Below are positions 16,291-25,273 of a stretch of 64,000 bases of DNA, in pieces. Each line of letters starts with the position of its first letter. Within the stretch, counting starts at the first letter, position 1. Source of the DNA: Austwickia chelonae NBRC 105200. Its GTDB lineage: Bacteria > Actinomycetota > Actinomycetes > Actinomycetales > Dermatophilaceae. The stretch is taken from assembly GCF_000298175.1 (NCBI RefSeq), contig NZ_BAGZ01000016.1:174621-238620 (forward strand). The letters run 5' to 3'. The notes beneath the pieces were generated by a model. That model did no database searches, was not told the DNA's origin, and saw nothing but the letters and a program-made list of their open reading frames with translations. Both the position numbers and the translations under genes were made by a program.

Positions 16291-17904
16291 GTGTCAGCCA
16301 CCCGCTCGCATCCACGCCACCACATCGCCCTCTCCCTCGCCGTCACCGGCGCCCTCGCCCTCACCGGCTGCGGATCCCCCAACCACCCCAGCACCGCAGC
16401 CGGCAAATCCCTGGTCATCGCGGACTCCCGCGATGTCAACAAGTACAACCCGCTGGACGGACACGGCGAACACGGGAACAGCCCCATCTACGACGGACTC
16501 CTCCAGATGGAGAGCAGCGCCGACACCAGCCCCCCGCAACTGAAACCCGCCCTGGCCGACAAACTCCCCGAGACCTCCGAGGACGGACTCACCTGGACCG
16601 TCAGCCTGCGCAAGGACGTCACCTTCTCCGACGGCACCACCTTCGACGCCGACGACGTCGTCGCCACCTACCGCAGCATCGCCGACCCCAAAGTGGCCAC
16701 CTCCTACGCCTCCGAACTCGCCATGATGGAAAGCGTCGAAGCCGTCGACCCGCACACCGTGAAATTCACCCTCAAAAAGCCCTACGCCGAATTCGGCTCC
16801 CGCATGCTCATGGGCATCGCCCCCTCGGAGAAACTCGACGGAAGCCCCGTCGACAAATCCCCCCTCAACAGCAAACCCGTCGGCACCGGCCCCTACGTCC
16901 TGGCCGAATCCTCCGCCGAAAAAGCCGTCTTCACCGCCAACCCCAAACATTGGCGAGGAAAACCGGAGATCGAGAAAGTCACCTACATCCGGGTCGCCGA
17001 CGACAACACCCGCGCCCAACGGATGGCCGCCGGAGAAATCGACGGAACCGTCCTGCCACCGACCCTCGCCGCCACCTTGAAGAACAAGGACAACCTCGTC
17101 CACACCTCGGTGCGTTCGGTCGACTTCCGCGCCATCTCCCTGCCCAAGACCTCCGCCTTCGCCCAGGACCCCGTCGGCCGGATGGCCATGAACCAGGCCG
17201 TCGACCGCCAAGCCATGGTCGACAAGATCCTCGCCGGTGAAGGATCCCCCGCCACGACCCCCGTCCCGGCCGAAATGGGCGACGCCCACGAACCCGGAGC
17301 CACCATCGCCCACGACGTCGCCGCCGCCGAGAAAGCCCTCGACGCCGCCGGATGGGTCAAAGGCGACGACGGCGTCCGCGCCAAGGACGGCCAACGCGCC
17401 GGCTTCACCCTGATGTACGCCGCCGCCGACACCGTCCGCAGCCAGATCGCCATCGCCTTCGCCGCCGACATGAAGAAGATCGGCGTCGACATCACCCTCG
17501 AAGGCAGCACCTGGGACAAGATCGAACCGCAACTCGGCAAGGCCGGCCTCGTCCTCGGCAGCGGAAAACACCCCACCAGCATCGACTCCCTGCTGTACAA
17601 CCCGCTGCACCGACGCGACGCCAATACGACCTCCCCGTACAGCAACCCGGGCAACTACGGCAGCGAAACCCTGGACAACCTCCTCGAGACGGCCCGCCAC
17701 GAACAGGACCCGGCAGCCCGCGCCAAGACCTACCGCGACCTGCAGACCGAATACGCCAAAGACCCCGGCAGCGTCTTCCTGCTGACCCTCCGACACACCT
17801 ATGTCGCCAAGAAGGGCGCCCCCGGAGCCGGCAAGACCATCCTCGAACCACACGTCCACGACGCCGGATGGGGACCCCGCTGGAATCTCGGCAGAACTCG
17901 ATGA
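16291..17904 (+). CDS. ABC transporter substrate-binding lipoprotein, family 5, under cobalamin riboswitch
   Basis: A 537-residue binding protein of the peptide/nickel family with a signal peptide and lipobox LTGC (Cys27). SBP_bac_5 landmarks include DVNKYNPLDGHGEHGNSPIYDGL, a KDVTFSDGTTFDADDVV block and the RMAMNQAVDRQ segment. GTG start at 16291, GAAAGA before it. It is the first gene of a five-gene importer operon with 4-base overlaps throughout, located behind a cobalamin riboswitch. This regulation suggests that the ligand is cobalt, a cobalt/nickel chelate (metallophore, as in NikA/CntA relatives) or a corrinoid rather than a general peptide. The ligand is inferred. Confidence 0.92.
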   Translation: MSATRSHPRHHIALSLAVTGALALTGCGSPNHPSTAAGKSLVIADSRDVNKYNPLDGHGEHGNSPIYDGLLQMESSADTSPPQLKPALADKLPETSEDGLTWTVSLRKDVTFSDGTTFDADDVVATYRSIADPKVATSYASELAMMESVEAVDPHTVKFTLKKPYAEFGSRMLMGIAPSEKLDGSPVDKSPLNSKPVGTGPYVLAESSAEKAVFTANPKHWRGKPEIEKVTYIRVADDNTRAQRMAAGEIDGTVLPPTLAATLKNKDNLVHTSVRSVDFRAISLPKTSAFAQDPVGRMAMNQAVDRQAMVDKILAGEGSPATTPVPAEMGDAHEPGATIAHDVAAAEKALDAAGWVKGDDGVRAKDGQRAGFTLMYAAADTVRSQIAIAFAADMKKIGVDITLEGSTWDKIEPQLGKAGLVLGSGKHPTSIDSLLYNPLHRRDANTTSPYSNPGNYGSETLDNLLETARHEQDPAARAKTYRDLQTEYAKDPGSVFLLTLRHTYVAKKGAPGAGKTILEPHVHDAGWGPRWNLGRTR

Positions 17905-18908
17905 CCCTCTGCCCGACCGGACCGTCCCGGTGGCGTCGACGCCGCCGGGACGCCGTCCTCCTCGTCGCCCGTCGCACCGCCGTCGCCGTCCCCATCGTCG
18001 TCGCGGTCTCCCTCGGGGTCTTCCTGCTGTCCGCCTTCTCCCCCTTCGACCCGCTCATCGCCTTCCTCGGCGACCGGGTCCAGAACGTCAGCCTCGACGA
18101 ACGCCGCCGCATGGCCGCATCCCTCGGCCTGGACAAGAGCTGGTGGGAATCCTGGCTGATCTGGGTCGAAGCACTCGCCCGCGGCGACCTCGGACACTCC
18201 CGGGTCTACCGGCAGCCCGTCGCCGAGGTCTTCGCCCAACGTCTGCCCTGGACGATGCTCCTCTCCGGGGTCGGCATCGTGCTCGGATCGGTGATCTCCG
18301 TGGTCATGGGCGTCCGAGCCGGGCTGCGCCCCGGGTCGTGGAGCGACCGGATCGCGACCACCTTCGCCGTCCTGCTCGGCGCCCTGCCCTCCTACGTGGT
18401 CTCCCTCGGCGCCATCATGATCTTCTCCCTCGGGCTGGGGCTCTTCCCCACCGGAGGACTCAGCCGCCCCGGCGACCCGATCACCGCCGCCGGGGTCGCC
18501 CTGCACGTCACCCTCCCGGCCGTCGTGCTCGGACTGTCCCTGGTGCCCTGGCTGCTGCTGTCGGTGCGGGCCTCCGTCCACGAGACCGTCCGTTCCGAGG
18601 CCGTCGCCGGAGCCGTCGCCCGGGGCATCCCCCCGCGCACCATCGTGCGCGCGCACATCCTTCCCGTCTCCCTGGCACCGGTGGTGACCCTGCTGGGCAC
18701 CCGGCTTCCCGAGCTGGTCGTGGGGGCCGTCATCGTCGAGGAGATCTTCGCCTGGCCCGGTCTGGCGCAGGCGACCGTCTCCTCAGCCCAGCAGCTCGAC
18801 TTCGCGCTGCTGTCCGCCTTGACCATCGCCACCACGCTGCTCGTCCTCCTCGGTTCGCTGCTCGCCGACGCGATCTACCTCTTCCTCGACCCGCGGGTGA
18901 CCCCGTGA
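17901..18908 (+). CDS. ABC transporter permease, DppB/NikB type
   Basis: A 335-residue permease of the BPD_transp_1 family. The ATG overlaps the binding-protein stop (ATGA). After an arginine-rich N-terminus comes the first helix (AVAVPIVVAVSLGVFLLSAF), the extracytoplasmic GLDKSWWESWLIWVEALARGDLGHS segment typical of DppB/NikB, and then five further helices. The EAA-like loop that contacts the ATPase is EAVAGAVARGIPPRTIVRAH. It forms the membrane channel together with the next gene product. Confidence 0.93.
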   Translation: MTLCPTGPSRWRRRRRDAVLLVARRTAVAVPIVVAVSLGVFLLSAFSPFDPLIAFLGDRVQNVSLDERRRMAASLGLDKSWWESWLIWVEALARGDLGHSRVYRQPVAEVFAQRLPWTMLLSGVGIVLGSVISVVMGVRAGLRPGSWSDRIATTFAVLLGALPSYVVSLGAIMIFSLGLGLFPTGGLSRPGDPITAAGVALHVTLPAVVLGLSLVPWLLLSVRASVHETVRSEAVAGAVARGIPPRTIVRAHILPVSLAPVVTLLGTRLPELVVGAVIVEEIFAWPGLAQATVSSAQQLDFALLSALTIATTLLVLLGSLLADAIYLFLDPRVTP

Positions 18909-19864
18909 CCGCCGCACGGACCACGCCGTCGGGGTTGTCGTCCCCGGCCGATCCCGTCCAGGAGCAGGTCGTTCCCTCGCCGTCGGCCGCATCGGGCCGT
19001 CCTCCTCTCGGCCGGTCGCGCCCGGTGAAGGAGCGGACCGGTTGGCGGCCGGCGACCGTCGTCTCCGTCCTGACCGTCGTGGTCGTCCTCGCCTACGCCG
19101 TGGTCGTCCCGTTGATCGCCGACGCCCCGGACCTGGCGGCCGATCTGGGGAACTCCCGGCGTCCGCCCTCCGCTGCGCACTGGTTCGGCACCGACGCGAA
19201 CGGGCACGACCTGGTGACCCGGATCGCCCAGGCCCTGCGGGTCTCGCTGCTCATCGCCACTGTCTGCGCCGTGTCCGCCACGGTCATCGGCGTGCTCGTC
19301 GGTGGGGTCGCCGCGGTCTGCGGCGGATGGGTCGATGCCGTCCTGATGCGGTTGGCCGATGCGGTCAACGCCCTGCCCCATCTGCTGCTCGGCATCGTGA
19401 TCGTCGCCTTGTTCAAGGGTTCGGTGGCCGCGATCGTGATCTCCGTCGTCGCCACCCACTGGTCGTTCATCGCCCGGCTGGTCCGGTCGGCCGCGTTGAC
19501 CGCCCGCGCCATGGAGTATGTGGACTCGGCCTATCTGGCCGGTGCCGGCCGGTGGCACGTCCTGCGTCGTCATCTGCTTCCGGCGGCGATCGGACAGGCG
19601 GTCATCGGGGTGACTTTGATGTTGCCGCATGCGATCTGGCACGAGTCGGCGTTGTCCTTCCTGGGGTTGGGTCTGTCCCCGGACCAGCCGTCGTTGGGGA
19701 CCTTGCTGGCGCAGTCCCGCGGGGAGGTCTTGCTCGGTGGCTGGTGGACCCTGGTCTGTCCGGCGGCGCCGCTGGTGGCGGTGACCCTGGCCACGTCCGG
19801 TCTGGCCGCGGCTCTGCAACGCCGGTTGGCTCCGCCGGCCGATTCCCGGGAGGTGTCCTCGTGA
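18905..19864 (+). CDS. ABC transporter permease, DppC/NikC type
   Basis: A 319-residue second permease. The GTG start overlaps the previous stop (GTGA). It has a longer than usual, Pro/Ser-rich cytoplasmic N-terminus (about 45 residues) before the first helix. The DppC-type features follow: HWFGTDANGHDLVTRI, six membrane helices, the coupling loop MEYVDSAYLAGAGRWHVLRRH, and the conserved end segment LSFLGLGLSPDQPSLGTLL. It pairs with the preceding permease. Confidence 0.93.
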   Translation: MTAARTTPSGLSSPADPVQEQVVPSPSAASGRPPLGRSRPVKERTGWRPATVVSVLTVVVVLAYAVVVPLIADAPDLAADLGNSRRPPSAAHWFGTDANGHDLVTRIAQALRVSLLIATVCAVSATVIGVLVGGVAAVCGGWVDAVLMRLADAVNALPHLLLGIVIVALFKGSVAAIVISVVATHWSFIARLVRSAALTARAMEYVDSAYLAGAGRWHVLRRHLLPAAIGQAVIGVTLMLPHAIWHESALSFLGLGLSPDQPSLGTLLAQSRGEVLLGGWWTLVCPAAPLVAVTLATSGLAAALQRRLAPPADSREVSS

Positions 19865-20724
19865 GCGATCCGCTGGTCCAGGTGGAGGATCTGACGGTTC
19901 GGATCCCGACGTTCCTGGCCGGGCGTCCGGCGTGGGTGCACGCATCCACCGAGGTGTCCACGACCTTGTCCCCCGGGCGGGTGCGCGCCCTGGTCGGCGA
20001 ATCCGGTTGCGGCAAGTCGATCCTGGGTTCGACCCTGATGGGGATGCTGCCGCCGGGGACGACGACTTCCGGGAGCGTCCGTATCGCCGGTGAGGAGCTT
20101 CTCGACGCCTCGGAGAGCCGGTGGCGGCAGATCCGGGGTCGGATGTGCGGTCTGGTCGTGCAGTCCGCGGTGACCTCGTTGACCCCGACCCGGACGACGG
20201 GCTCCCAGCTGCTCGAGACGGTCGAGGCCCTGGCTGGTTCGTCGGGGCCGGTCGATCTGTGCGCCCGGGTGGGTCTGCCCGTGGAGGCTTTGGCCTGTTA
20301 TCCGCACGAGTTGTCCGGTGGGATGGCGCAACGTGCCGCGGTGGCCTTCGCCCTGGCCGGCGACCCGCAGGTCGTCATCGCCGACGAGCCCACGGCCAGC
20401 CTGGACCCGGAGTTGACCGACCATGTGCTCGGCCTGTTGCGTTCCTGCGCGGATGCGGGCGCTGCGGTGCTGGTCATCACCCATGACCTGCGTTCCCTGG
20501 AACGCACCGGGGTCGCCGACGACCTGTCGGTGATGTACGCCGGGCGGATCGTGGAGCAGGGGCCGGCCGGGCGGGTCCTGTCTGCACCGGAGGGGGAGTA
20601 CACGCGTGCCCTGCTGGGCGCGCTGCCCGAGCACGGGATGGTCCCCATCCCGGGTTCTCCACCGTCGTTGACCGACCTGGATCCGTCGGTCACCTTCGCC
20701 GACCGGTTGAGGAGCATCGCATGA
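19861..20724 (+). CDS. ABC transporter ATP-binding protein, DppD/OppD type
   Basis: A 287-residue ATPase subunit. The GTG overlaps the previous stop (GTGA). Walker A is GESGCGKS, the signature is LSGGMAQR, Walker B is VVIADEPTASLD and the switch histidine is in VITHDLRSL. The terminal region (EYTRALLGALPEH) is the short version of the oligopeptide-transporter C-terminal domain; the cysteine cluster of FeS-carrying OppD proteins is not seen. It powers the importer together with the next ATPase. Confidence 0.93.
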   Translation: MSDPLVQVEDLTVRIPTFLAGRPAWVHASTEVSTTLSPGRVRALVGESGCGKSILGSTLMGMLPPGTTTSGSVRIAGEELLDASESRWRQIRGRMCGLVVQSAVTSLTPTRTTGSQLLETVEALAGSSGPVDLCARVGLPVEALACYPHELSGGMAQRAAVAFALAGDPQVVIADEPTASLDPELTDHVLGLLRSCADAGAAVLVITHDLRSLERTGVADDLSVMYAGRIVEQGPAGRVLSAPEGEYTRALLGALPEHGMVPIPGSPPSLTDLDPSVTFADRLRSIA

Positions 20725-21437
20725 CGTCGACAGCGGTCCAGGTGGCGCCGCAGCCGGTCGGGCAGCTGCCCGAGGGCCGTGGTCTGCGCGCCGAGAAGGT
20801 ATCGGCACGCTACGGGCGTCGGGGGCCTTTGGTGCTCGACGGGGTGTCGGTGACGGTCCCGCCGGGGAGGATCACCGGGCTGCGTGGCCCGTCGGGCACG
20901 GGCAAGTCGACCTTGGCGAGGGTGTTGTCCGGGCTGTTGGCGCCTTGTTCGGGTGAGGTCACTGCGGATGGTGCGCCGGTGGCGACCCGTCGGGGCGCGA
21001 TGGGCGGTCGGACGGCGATGCTCTTCCAGTCGCCGCGGCGTTCCTGCAGCCCGTATGCGACCTTGCGTCGCACCATCCTGGAGCCGACGACGATCCGTGG
21101 GTCGCGGGCGGCACAGAACCAGGTCGACCTGGAGTCGGTCTGTCACCGGGTGGGGCTCACCGACGATCTGTTGGACCGGCTGCCGACGCAGGTGTCGCTG
21201 GGGCAGTTGCAGCGGGCCTGCCTGGCCCGGGTGATCGTCTCCCGGCCGGATTATCTGATCTGTGACGAGGCGACGGCGATGCTCGACGCGGCGTCGGCGG
21301 CGTCGGTGGCTCACCTGGTGCGGGGGCTGGCCGAGGACGGGGTCGGTGTCCTGGCGATCAGCCATGACGCGCCCTTCCTCGAGGCGTGGGCCGACGAGGT
21401 CTGTGACCTGTCCGATCTGGGCGGCTCAGCAGTGTGA
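20721..21437 (+). CDS. ABC transporter ATP-binding protein, DppF/OppF type (short)
   Basis: A 238-residue ATPase, last gene of the operon, starting by ATGA overlap. Walker A is GPSGTGKST, Walker B LICDEATAMLD, and the switch histidine is in AISHDAPF. The signature is VSLGQLQR rather than LSGGQ, a moderate deviation. It lacks the roughly 80-residue C-terminal extension of typical OppF proteins, resembling the shorter NikE-type subunits, which supports a metal or metal-chelate importer. A strong stem-loop follows its stop. Confidence 0.92.
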   Translation: MTSTAVQVAPQPVGQLPEGRGLRAEKVSARYGRRGPLVLDGVSVTVPPGRITGLRGPSGTGKSTLARVLSGLLAPCSGEVTADGAPVATRRGAMGGRTAMLFQSPRRSCSPYATLRRTILEPTTIRGSRAAQNQVDLESVCHRVGLTDDLLDRLPTQVSLGQLQRACLARVIVSRPDYLICDEATAMLDAASAASVAHLVRGLAEDGVGVLAISHDAPFLEAWADEVCDLSDLGGSAV

Positions 21438-21440
21438 ACC

Positions 21441-21476
21441 GGTGGGGCCCCGCGGTTTCGGCCGCGGCGCCCCACC
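21441..21476. terminator. strong stem-loop between convergent operons
   Basis: GGTGGGGC plus CGCGG (21441-21455) pairs with CCGCGG plus CGCCCCACC (21461-21476) around a TTTCGG loop. It lies between the end of the importer operon (21437) and the end of brnQ (21496), so it can terminate both. Confidence 0.75.
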
Positions 21477-21495
21477 ATCGGATCGTCCGTGCAGG

Positions 21496-23058
21496 TCAGC
21501 TCCGTTCGGGGGCGGCCTGTCCCTTCGTGGCCGGGACAGCACCGGTCGACGTGGTGCTCTCGGCAGCGGGGCCGTCGGCCGGGGCGGGAGCCGGGGCCGT
21601 GGGGTCGACCGGGGCCGTGACCGTGGGCGCCGACTGCGGCTGATGCTCGGGGCCCGCCGAGGGGCGCCCCGCCTCACCTCGCCCGCGGGAGATGATCACG
21701 CCGAGGACGAAACCAATCAGGGCGGGCACCGTCCATCCCATGCCGCTGGAGAAACCGGGCAGGAATTCGGAGGCCAGGGACAGGAGCGTCTTGGCCACCG
21801 AGGACGACTTCATCGGCGGCGGAAGGGTGTTCAGGAAGTCGAAGAAGGCGGCCACGCCCGCGAAGGCGACGGTGAACCGGTGCACCGACGGGCGGTCCCC
21901 CAGGACGGGCGTCAACAGCGCCAGGAGGATCAGAGCGATCGCCAACGGGTACAGGAACATCAGGACCGGCACCGATCCCTTGACGATGGTGGCCAGGCCG
22001 ACATTGGCGATGGCCAGGGAGATCCCGGTGAACACGATGACCCAACGGTCGTAGCTCAGGGACCGCGGGAAGATCACGACGAACATCTCCGCGCAGGCGG
22101 TGGTCAGACCGATGGCGGTCTTGAGGCAGGCGAGGAAGACGATCGCGGCGATCAGCAGCTGCCCGGCCGAACCGAAGTAGTGCCGGCTCACCCCGGCAAG
22201 CACGGCGCCACCGTTGGGCGCGCCGACGGTGACGGCGAGACTGGTCGCGCCGACGAAGGCCAACAGACCGTAGAGCACCGACATGACCACGGCGACGGAG
22301 ATCCCGGATTTCGCGGTCTCCACGGCGATCTGCCCGGGACGTTCGATCTTCAACCGGCGGAGATTGTCGATGATCAGGACGGCGAAAGCCAGCGAACCCA
22401 AGGCGTCCATCGTGCCGTAGCCGTCGATGAGTCCGGTGAGGAAAGCATGGTCGGCGTAATTCTTCTTCGGGGCGGGCAGCGGACCGTCGGTCATCGGAGA
22501 CACCACCGAGGCCAGGAGCATTCCGCTGAGAAGGATCAGGAACGCCGGCGTCAGATAACGACCGACCCAGTCGATCAGACGCCCCGGACGCAATCCGAAA
22601 TACAGGTTCAGACCGAGGAAGACGATCGAGAACAGCGCCAAGGAGATGACGGCGGCACCGTCGGAGACCAGGGGCCGCACACCGACCTCGTAGGACACCG
22701 TCGCGGTCCGCGGAATGACGAAGAGCGGCCCGATCGTCAGATAGAGCACGCAGGTGAAGACCACCGCAAAACGTCGACCGACCCGGCCGGCCATCTCCAG
22801 AACACTCGAACTCCGGGAAAGCGCGGAAGCGATGACACCGATGATGGGAAGGCCTACCGCGGTGACCAGGAATCCCATGGTTGCCCACATGGTGTTCGCG
22901 CCGGCGGCGCGCCCCATTTCCACAGGAAAAATCAGGTTTCCGGCGCCGAAGAAAAGCCCGAAGAGCAGAGAGGAGATCAGGATGCTCTGGCCGGGGCGGA
23001 GCGTGCGCTGCTGTTCAGGTGGTGACGTGGACTGCGTTGCAGTATCTGCTGTGGACAC
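21496..23058 (-). CDS. brnQ: branched-chain amino acid:cation symporter BrnQ
   Basis: A 520-residue inner-membrane transporter of the LIVCS family that takes up leucine, isoleucine and valine with sodium or protons. The first helix region, ILISSLLFGLFFGAGNLIFP, is the family signature; IGPLFVIPRTATVSYEVGV and the following twelve-helix pattern agree. It has a longer than usual C-terminal tail (last 65 residues) that is Pro/Ala-rich and likely cytoplasmic. The start at 23058 precedes the first helix by 24 residues. It stands alone on its strand between a terminator and the glycosyltransferase operon. Confidence 0.93.
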   Translation of the reverse strand: MSTADTATQSTSPPEQQRTLRPGQSILISSLLFGLFFGAGNLIFPVEMGRAAGANTMWATMGFLVTAVGLPIIGVIASALSRSSSVLEMAGRVGRRFAVVFTCVLYLTIGPLFVIPRTATVSYEVGVRPLVSDGAAVISLALFSIVFLGLNLYFGLRPGRLIDWVGRYLTPAFLILLSGMLLASVVSPMTDGPLPAPKKNYADHAFLTGLIDGYGTMDALGSLAFAVLIIDNLRRLKIERPGQIAVETAKSGISVAVVMSVLYGLLAFVGATSLAVTVGAPNGGAVLAGVSRHYFGSAGQLLIAAIVFLACLKTAIGLTTACAEMFVVIFPRSLSYDRWVIVFTGISLAIANVGLATIVKGSVPVLMFLYPLAIALILLALLTPVLGDRPSVHRFTVAFAGVAAFFDFLNTLPPPMKSSSVAKTLLSLASEFLPGFSSGMGWTVPALIGFVLGVIISRGRGEAGRPSAGPEHQPQSAPTVTAPVDPTAPAPAPADGPAAESTTSTGAVPATKGQAAPERS

Positions 23059-23132
23059 GACTCATAGCAGATCACACGCGTCCCGTCCAAGCTAACGCGG
23101 GTTACCGTTCAGCTGTCGGACCGGATCGCCTT

Positions 23133-23840
23133 TCACAGCATTTCCCCGGGGTGCACGAGATTTCGAAGATAGGCGGCGAAACCGGCTTCCACCTTCGAAG
23201 TCATTCGCCCGGATGTCGACACCCGGGTGAAATCGGTGGCTACCACCGTGGCACCCAGAGAACGCACCCGGGCCACCAGATCACGATCCTCGTGCAAGGC
23301 CATATCGCCGAACCCACTGGTCATCGCATAGACCGAAGCCCTGATCCCGAGGTTCGCACCGTGGACGTGCGGATGGTCCTCACACAGACGATGTTCCTGC
23401 AGCCACCGTTGGAGCAGTTCCGGGCCGAGACCGACCGGTTCGACCGTGCCGACCACGCAATCGGCCCCGTCGTCGGCGAACTCCAGCTGCCTCACCAGCC
23501 AGTCCTCCGGCACCTGCCCGTCGGCATCGGTGCAGGCCAACCAGATCCGGCCCGGATCTTCGTGGCCGAAGGCGGACAGTGCGCGCGCCATACCCTGCGC
23601 GCGCACCGCCCCGACCCGTCCGTACCTGCTGATCAGGATATCTGCGCCTGCGGCGTGGGCGATGTCGGCGCTGCGGTCCCGGCATCTGTCGAGGACGACG
23701 ACGGTGCGGGCGGGCCGGGCCGAGTCCTCCTGTAGGGCGTGTCGGGCCCGGGTGACGGCGTCGAGGCAGGGGCCGAGGTGTTCTTCCTCGTCGTGGACGG
23801 GGATGACGACGGCGACCTGGCGGATCGGTGGCGGTTTCAT
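23133..23840 (-). CDS. family 2 glycosyltransferase
   Basis: A 235-residue GT-A-fold glycosyltransferase without membrane helices. It shows the nucleotide-sugar start VAVVIPVHDEEEHLGPCLDA, a VVVLDRCRDRS segment, the metal-binding CTDADGQVPEDW (DxD-like) and a late HEDRDLVARV acceptor/catalytic region. The ATG overlaps the stop of the PIG-L/methyltransferase fusion gene (ATGA), making it the last gene of a three-gene operon. The sugar and acceptor are unknown; the deacetylase partner suggests a GlcNAc-type intermediate. Confidence 0.9.
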   Translation of the reverse strand: MKPPPIRQVAVVIPVHDEEEHLGPCLDAVTRARHALQEDSARPARTVVVLDRCRDRSADIAHAAGADILISRYGRVGAVRAQGMARALSAFGHEDPGRIWLACTDADGQVPEDWLVRQLEFADDGADCVVGTVEPVGLGPELLQRWLQEHRLCEDHPHVHGANLGIRASVYAMTSGFGDMALHEDRDLVARVRSLGATVVATDFTRVSTSGRMTSKVEAGFAAYLRNLVHPGEML

Positions 23841-25273
23841 CGGCGCTCCTGGTGGGGGCCGAGTGCGCCGGGGCCTCCCCAGCAGTCGATCCGCAGGTCG
23901 GTGTCGGCATAGGTCAGGCGGTGCCGCAGCAGGCCGGTGTACATCCGTTCGGCCTGGTCGTGAACGAGTTCTCCGTCCAGGGGGATGTCTTCGGTGCGGG
24001 CGCGCCAGTCGACGAGGAGGATCTCGCCGCCGGGTCGGAGGACGCGGGCGGCGTGGCGGAGGAGGTGGAGCAGTTCGAGGCCGGTGAGGAAGTAGGCCAC
24101 TTCGGAGAGGACCACCAGGTCGATGGTGTGATCGGGCAGGTCGGTGAGTTGTCCGTCGTGGCGCCAGTCGACGCGGGGGAGGTCGCGTCGGCGGGCGCGG
24201 GCGAGGGCTTGCGCCGAGATGTCGGTGGCGATGACGTGGTCGGCCCGGTCGACGAGTTCTGCGGTCAGTGCGCCGGTGGCACAGCCGATCTCCAATGCTG
24301 AGCCGTAGTGTTCCCGGGCGAGGACGGACAGGGTGAGTCGGCGTTTGCGTCTTTCGTACCAGCTGTTCTCGTTCCAGGGGTCGTCGTTCTTCTCGAACAG
24401 TGCGTCGAAGGTGTCGGCGCGGTCGGGGCGCGGGACTTGCCGGGTGGGCCGCGGGTGGGGTTGCAGGTGGGGTTGCGGGGTGTCGCGGGTGGGTGTGCGG
24501 GGAGCGATCAGCACTTCGACGACGCGTTCGAAGTGGGCCAGGACGTGTCGGGGCAGGAGAGGTTCGTCGCCCGGCAGGGGGGAGAGCGGGCTGGTCTGGG
24601 TGGCGTGGGCGAGGAGGGCGGCTCGTTTGGTGTGCAGGGCGTGGGCGGAGGGGGTGAGTACGGTGGTCTGCGACCAGTCGAGGTCGTCGGGGGTGCTTCG
24701 GTGCCAGAGCCAGATCGGGTAGTGCAGGAGGTCTGCGCCGGTGTGGGCGGCGAGGGTGTGGGCGAGTGCGCCGAGCAGGTCGTGGTCGGGGTGTCCGTCG
24801 TCGGGGTACGGGGCGAGGACGACGGTGTTCCTGTCGAGGTCGGGCAGGTGTGTTTGCAGGGCGGCCAGGAGTTTCGCGGGGTCGTCGGCGAGTCGCCCGT
24901 CGGGGAGGCCGAGCAGGTGGAGGCGCGCGTCGGGGGCGAGGAGGCTCAGGGCGTGGCGGGCTTCGGTGCGTCGCGTCTGCCCGAGTCGTCCGGGGGTCCA
25001 CAGGGTGGATCCGGGGTGGGAGGATTCGCCGTCGGTGGCGATGACCAGGTCGATGCGTGCGCCGGTGGTGGCGAGGTCGGCGAGGGTTGCGCCGATGCCG
25101 AGGGTTTCGTCGTCGGGGTGGGCGGAGAGGACGACGACGTGTCGGTGGTCGAGTCGGTGGGGGGTGGTGGCGGGGAGCTGGGCCCATCGGGGGTCGGTGA
25201 GCCATCGGTGTTCGGGGGTGCCTGGTTGGTCGTGGTGGAAGGTGGGGGTTTCTTTGCCGGAGGGTCCGGTCAT
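23837..25273 (-). CDS. PIG-L deacetylase / SAM-dependent methyltransferase fusion
   Basis: A 478-residue two-domain protein. The N-terminal half (about 40-250) is a LmbE/PIG-L zinc deacetylase, with VLSAHPDDETLGIGATLAD (His52, Asp54, Asp55) and the second metal motif PDDGHPDHDLL; such enzymes remove N-acetyl groups from GlcNAc conjugates. A proline-rich linker (about 265-290) leads to a class I methyltransferase (about 290-478) of the NodS type: FDALFEKNDDPWNENSWYE, then motif I ALEIGCATGALT and a VVLSEVAYFL motif. NodS methylates the amine freed by deacetylation of chito-oligosaccharides, so fused deacetylation and N-methylation is chemically sensible. Overlaps both neighbours by four bases. 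The product is unknown. Confidence 0.88.
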   Translation of the reverse strand: MTGPSGKETPTFHHDQPGTPEHRWLTDPRWAQLPATTPHRLDHRHVVVLSAHPDDETLGIGATLADLATTGARIDLVIATDGESSHPGSTLWTPGRLGQTRRTEARHALSLLAPDARLHLLGLPDGRLADDPAKLLAALQTHLPDLDRNTVVLAPYPDDGHPDHDLLGALAHTLAAHTGADLLHYPIWLWHRSTPDDLDWSQTTVLTPSAHALHTKRAALLAHATQTSPLSPLPGDEPLLPRHVLAHFERVVEVLIAPRTPTRDTPQPHLQPHPRPTRQVPRPDRADTFDALFEKNDDPWNENSWYERRKRRLTLSVLAREHYGSALEIGCATGALTAELVDRADHVIATDISAQALARARRRDLPRVDWRHDGQLTDLPDHTIDLVVLSEVAYFLTGLELLHLLRHAARVLRPGGEILLVDWRARTEDIPLDGELVHDQAERMYTGLLRHRLTYADTDLRIDCWGGPGALGPHQERR

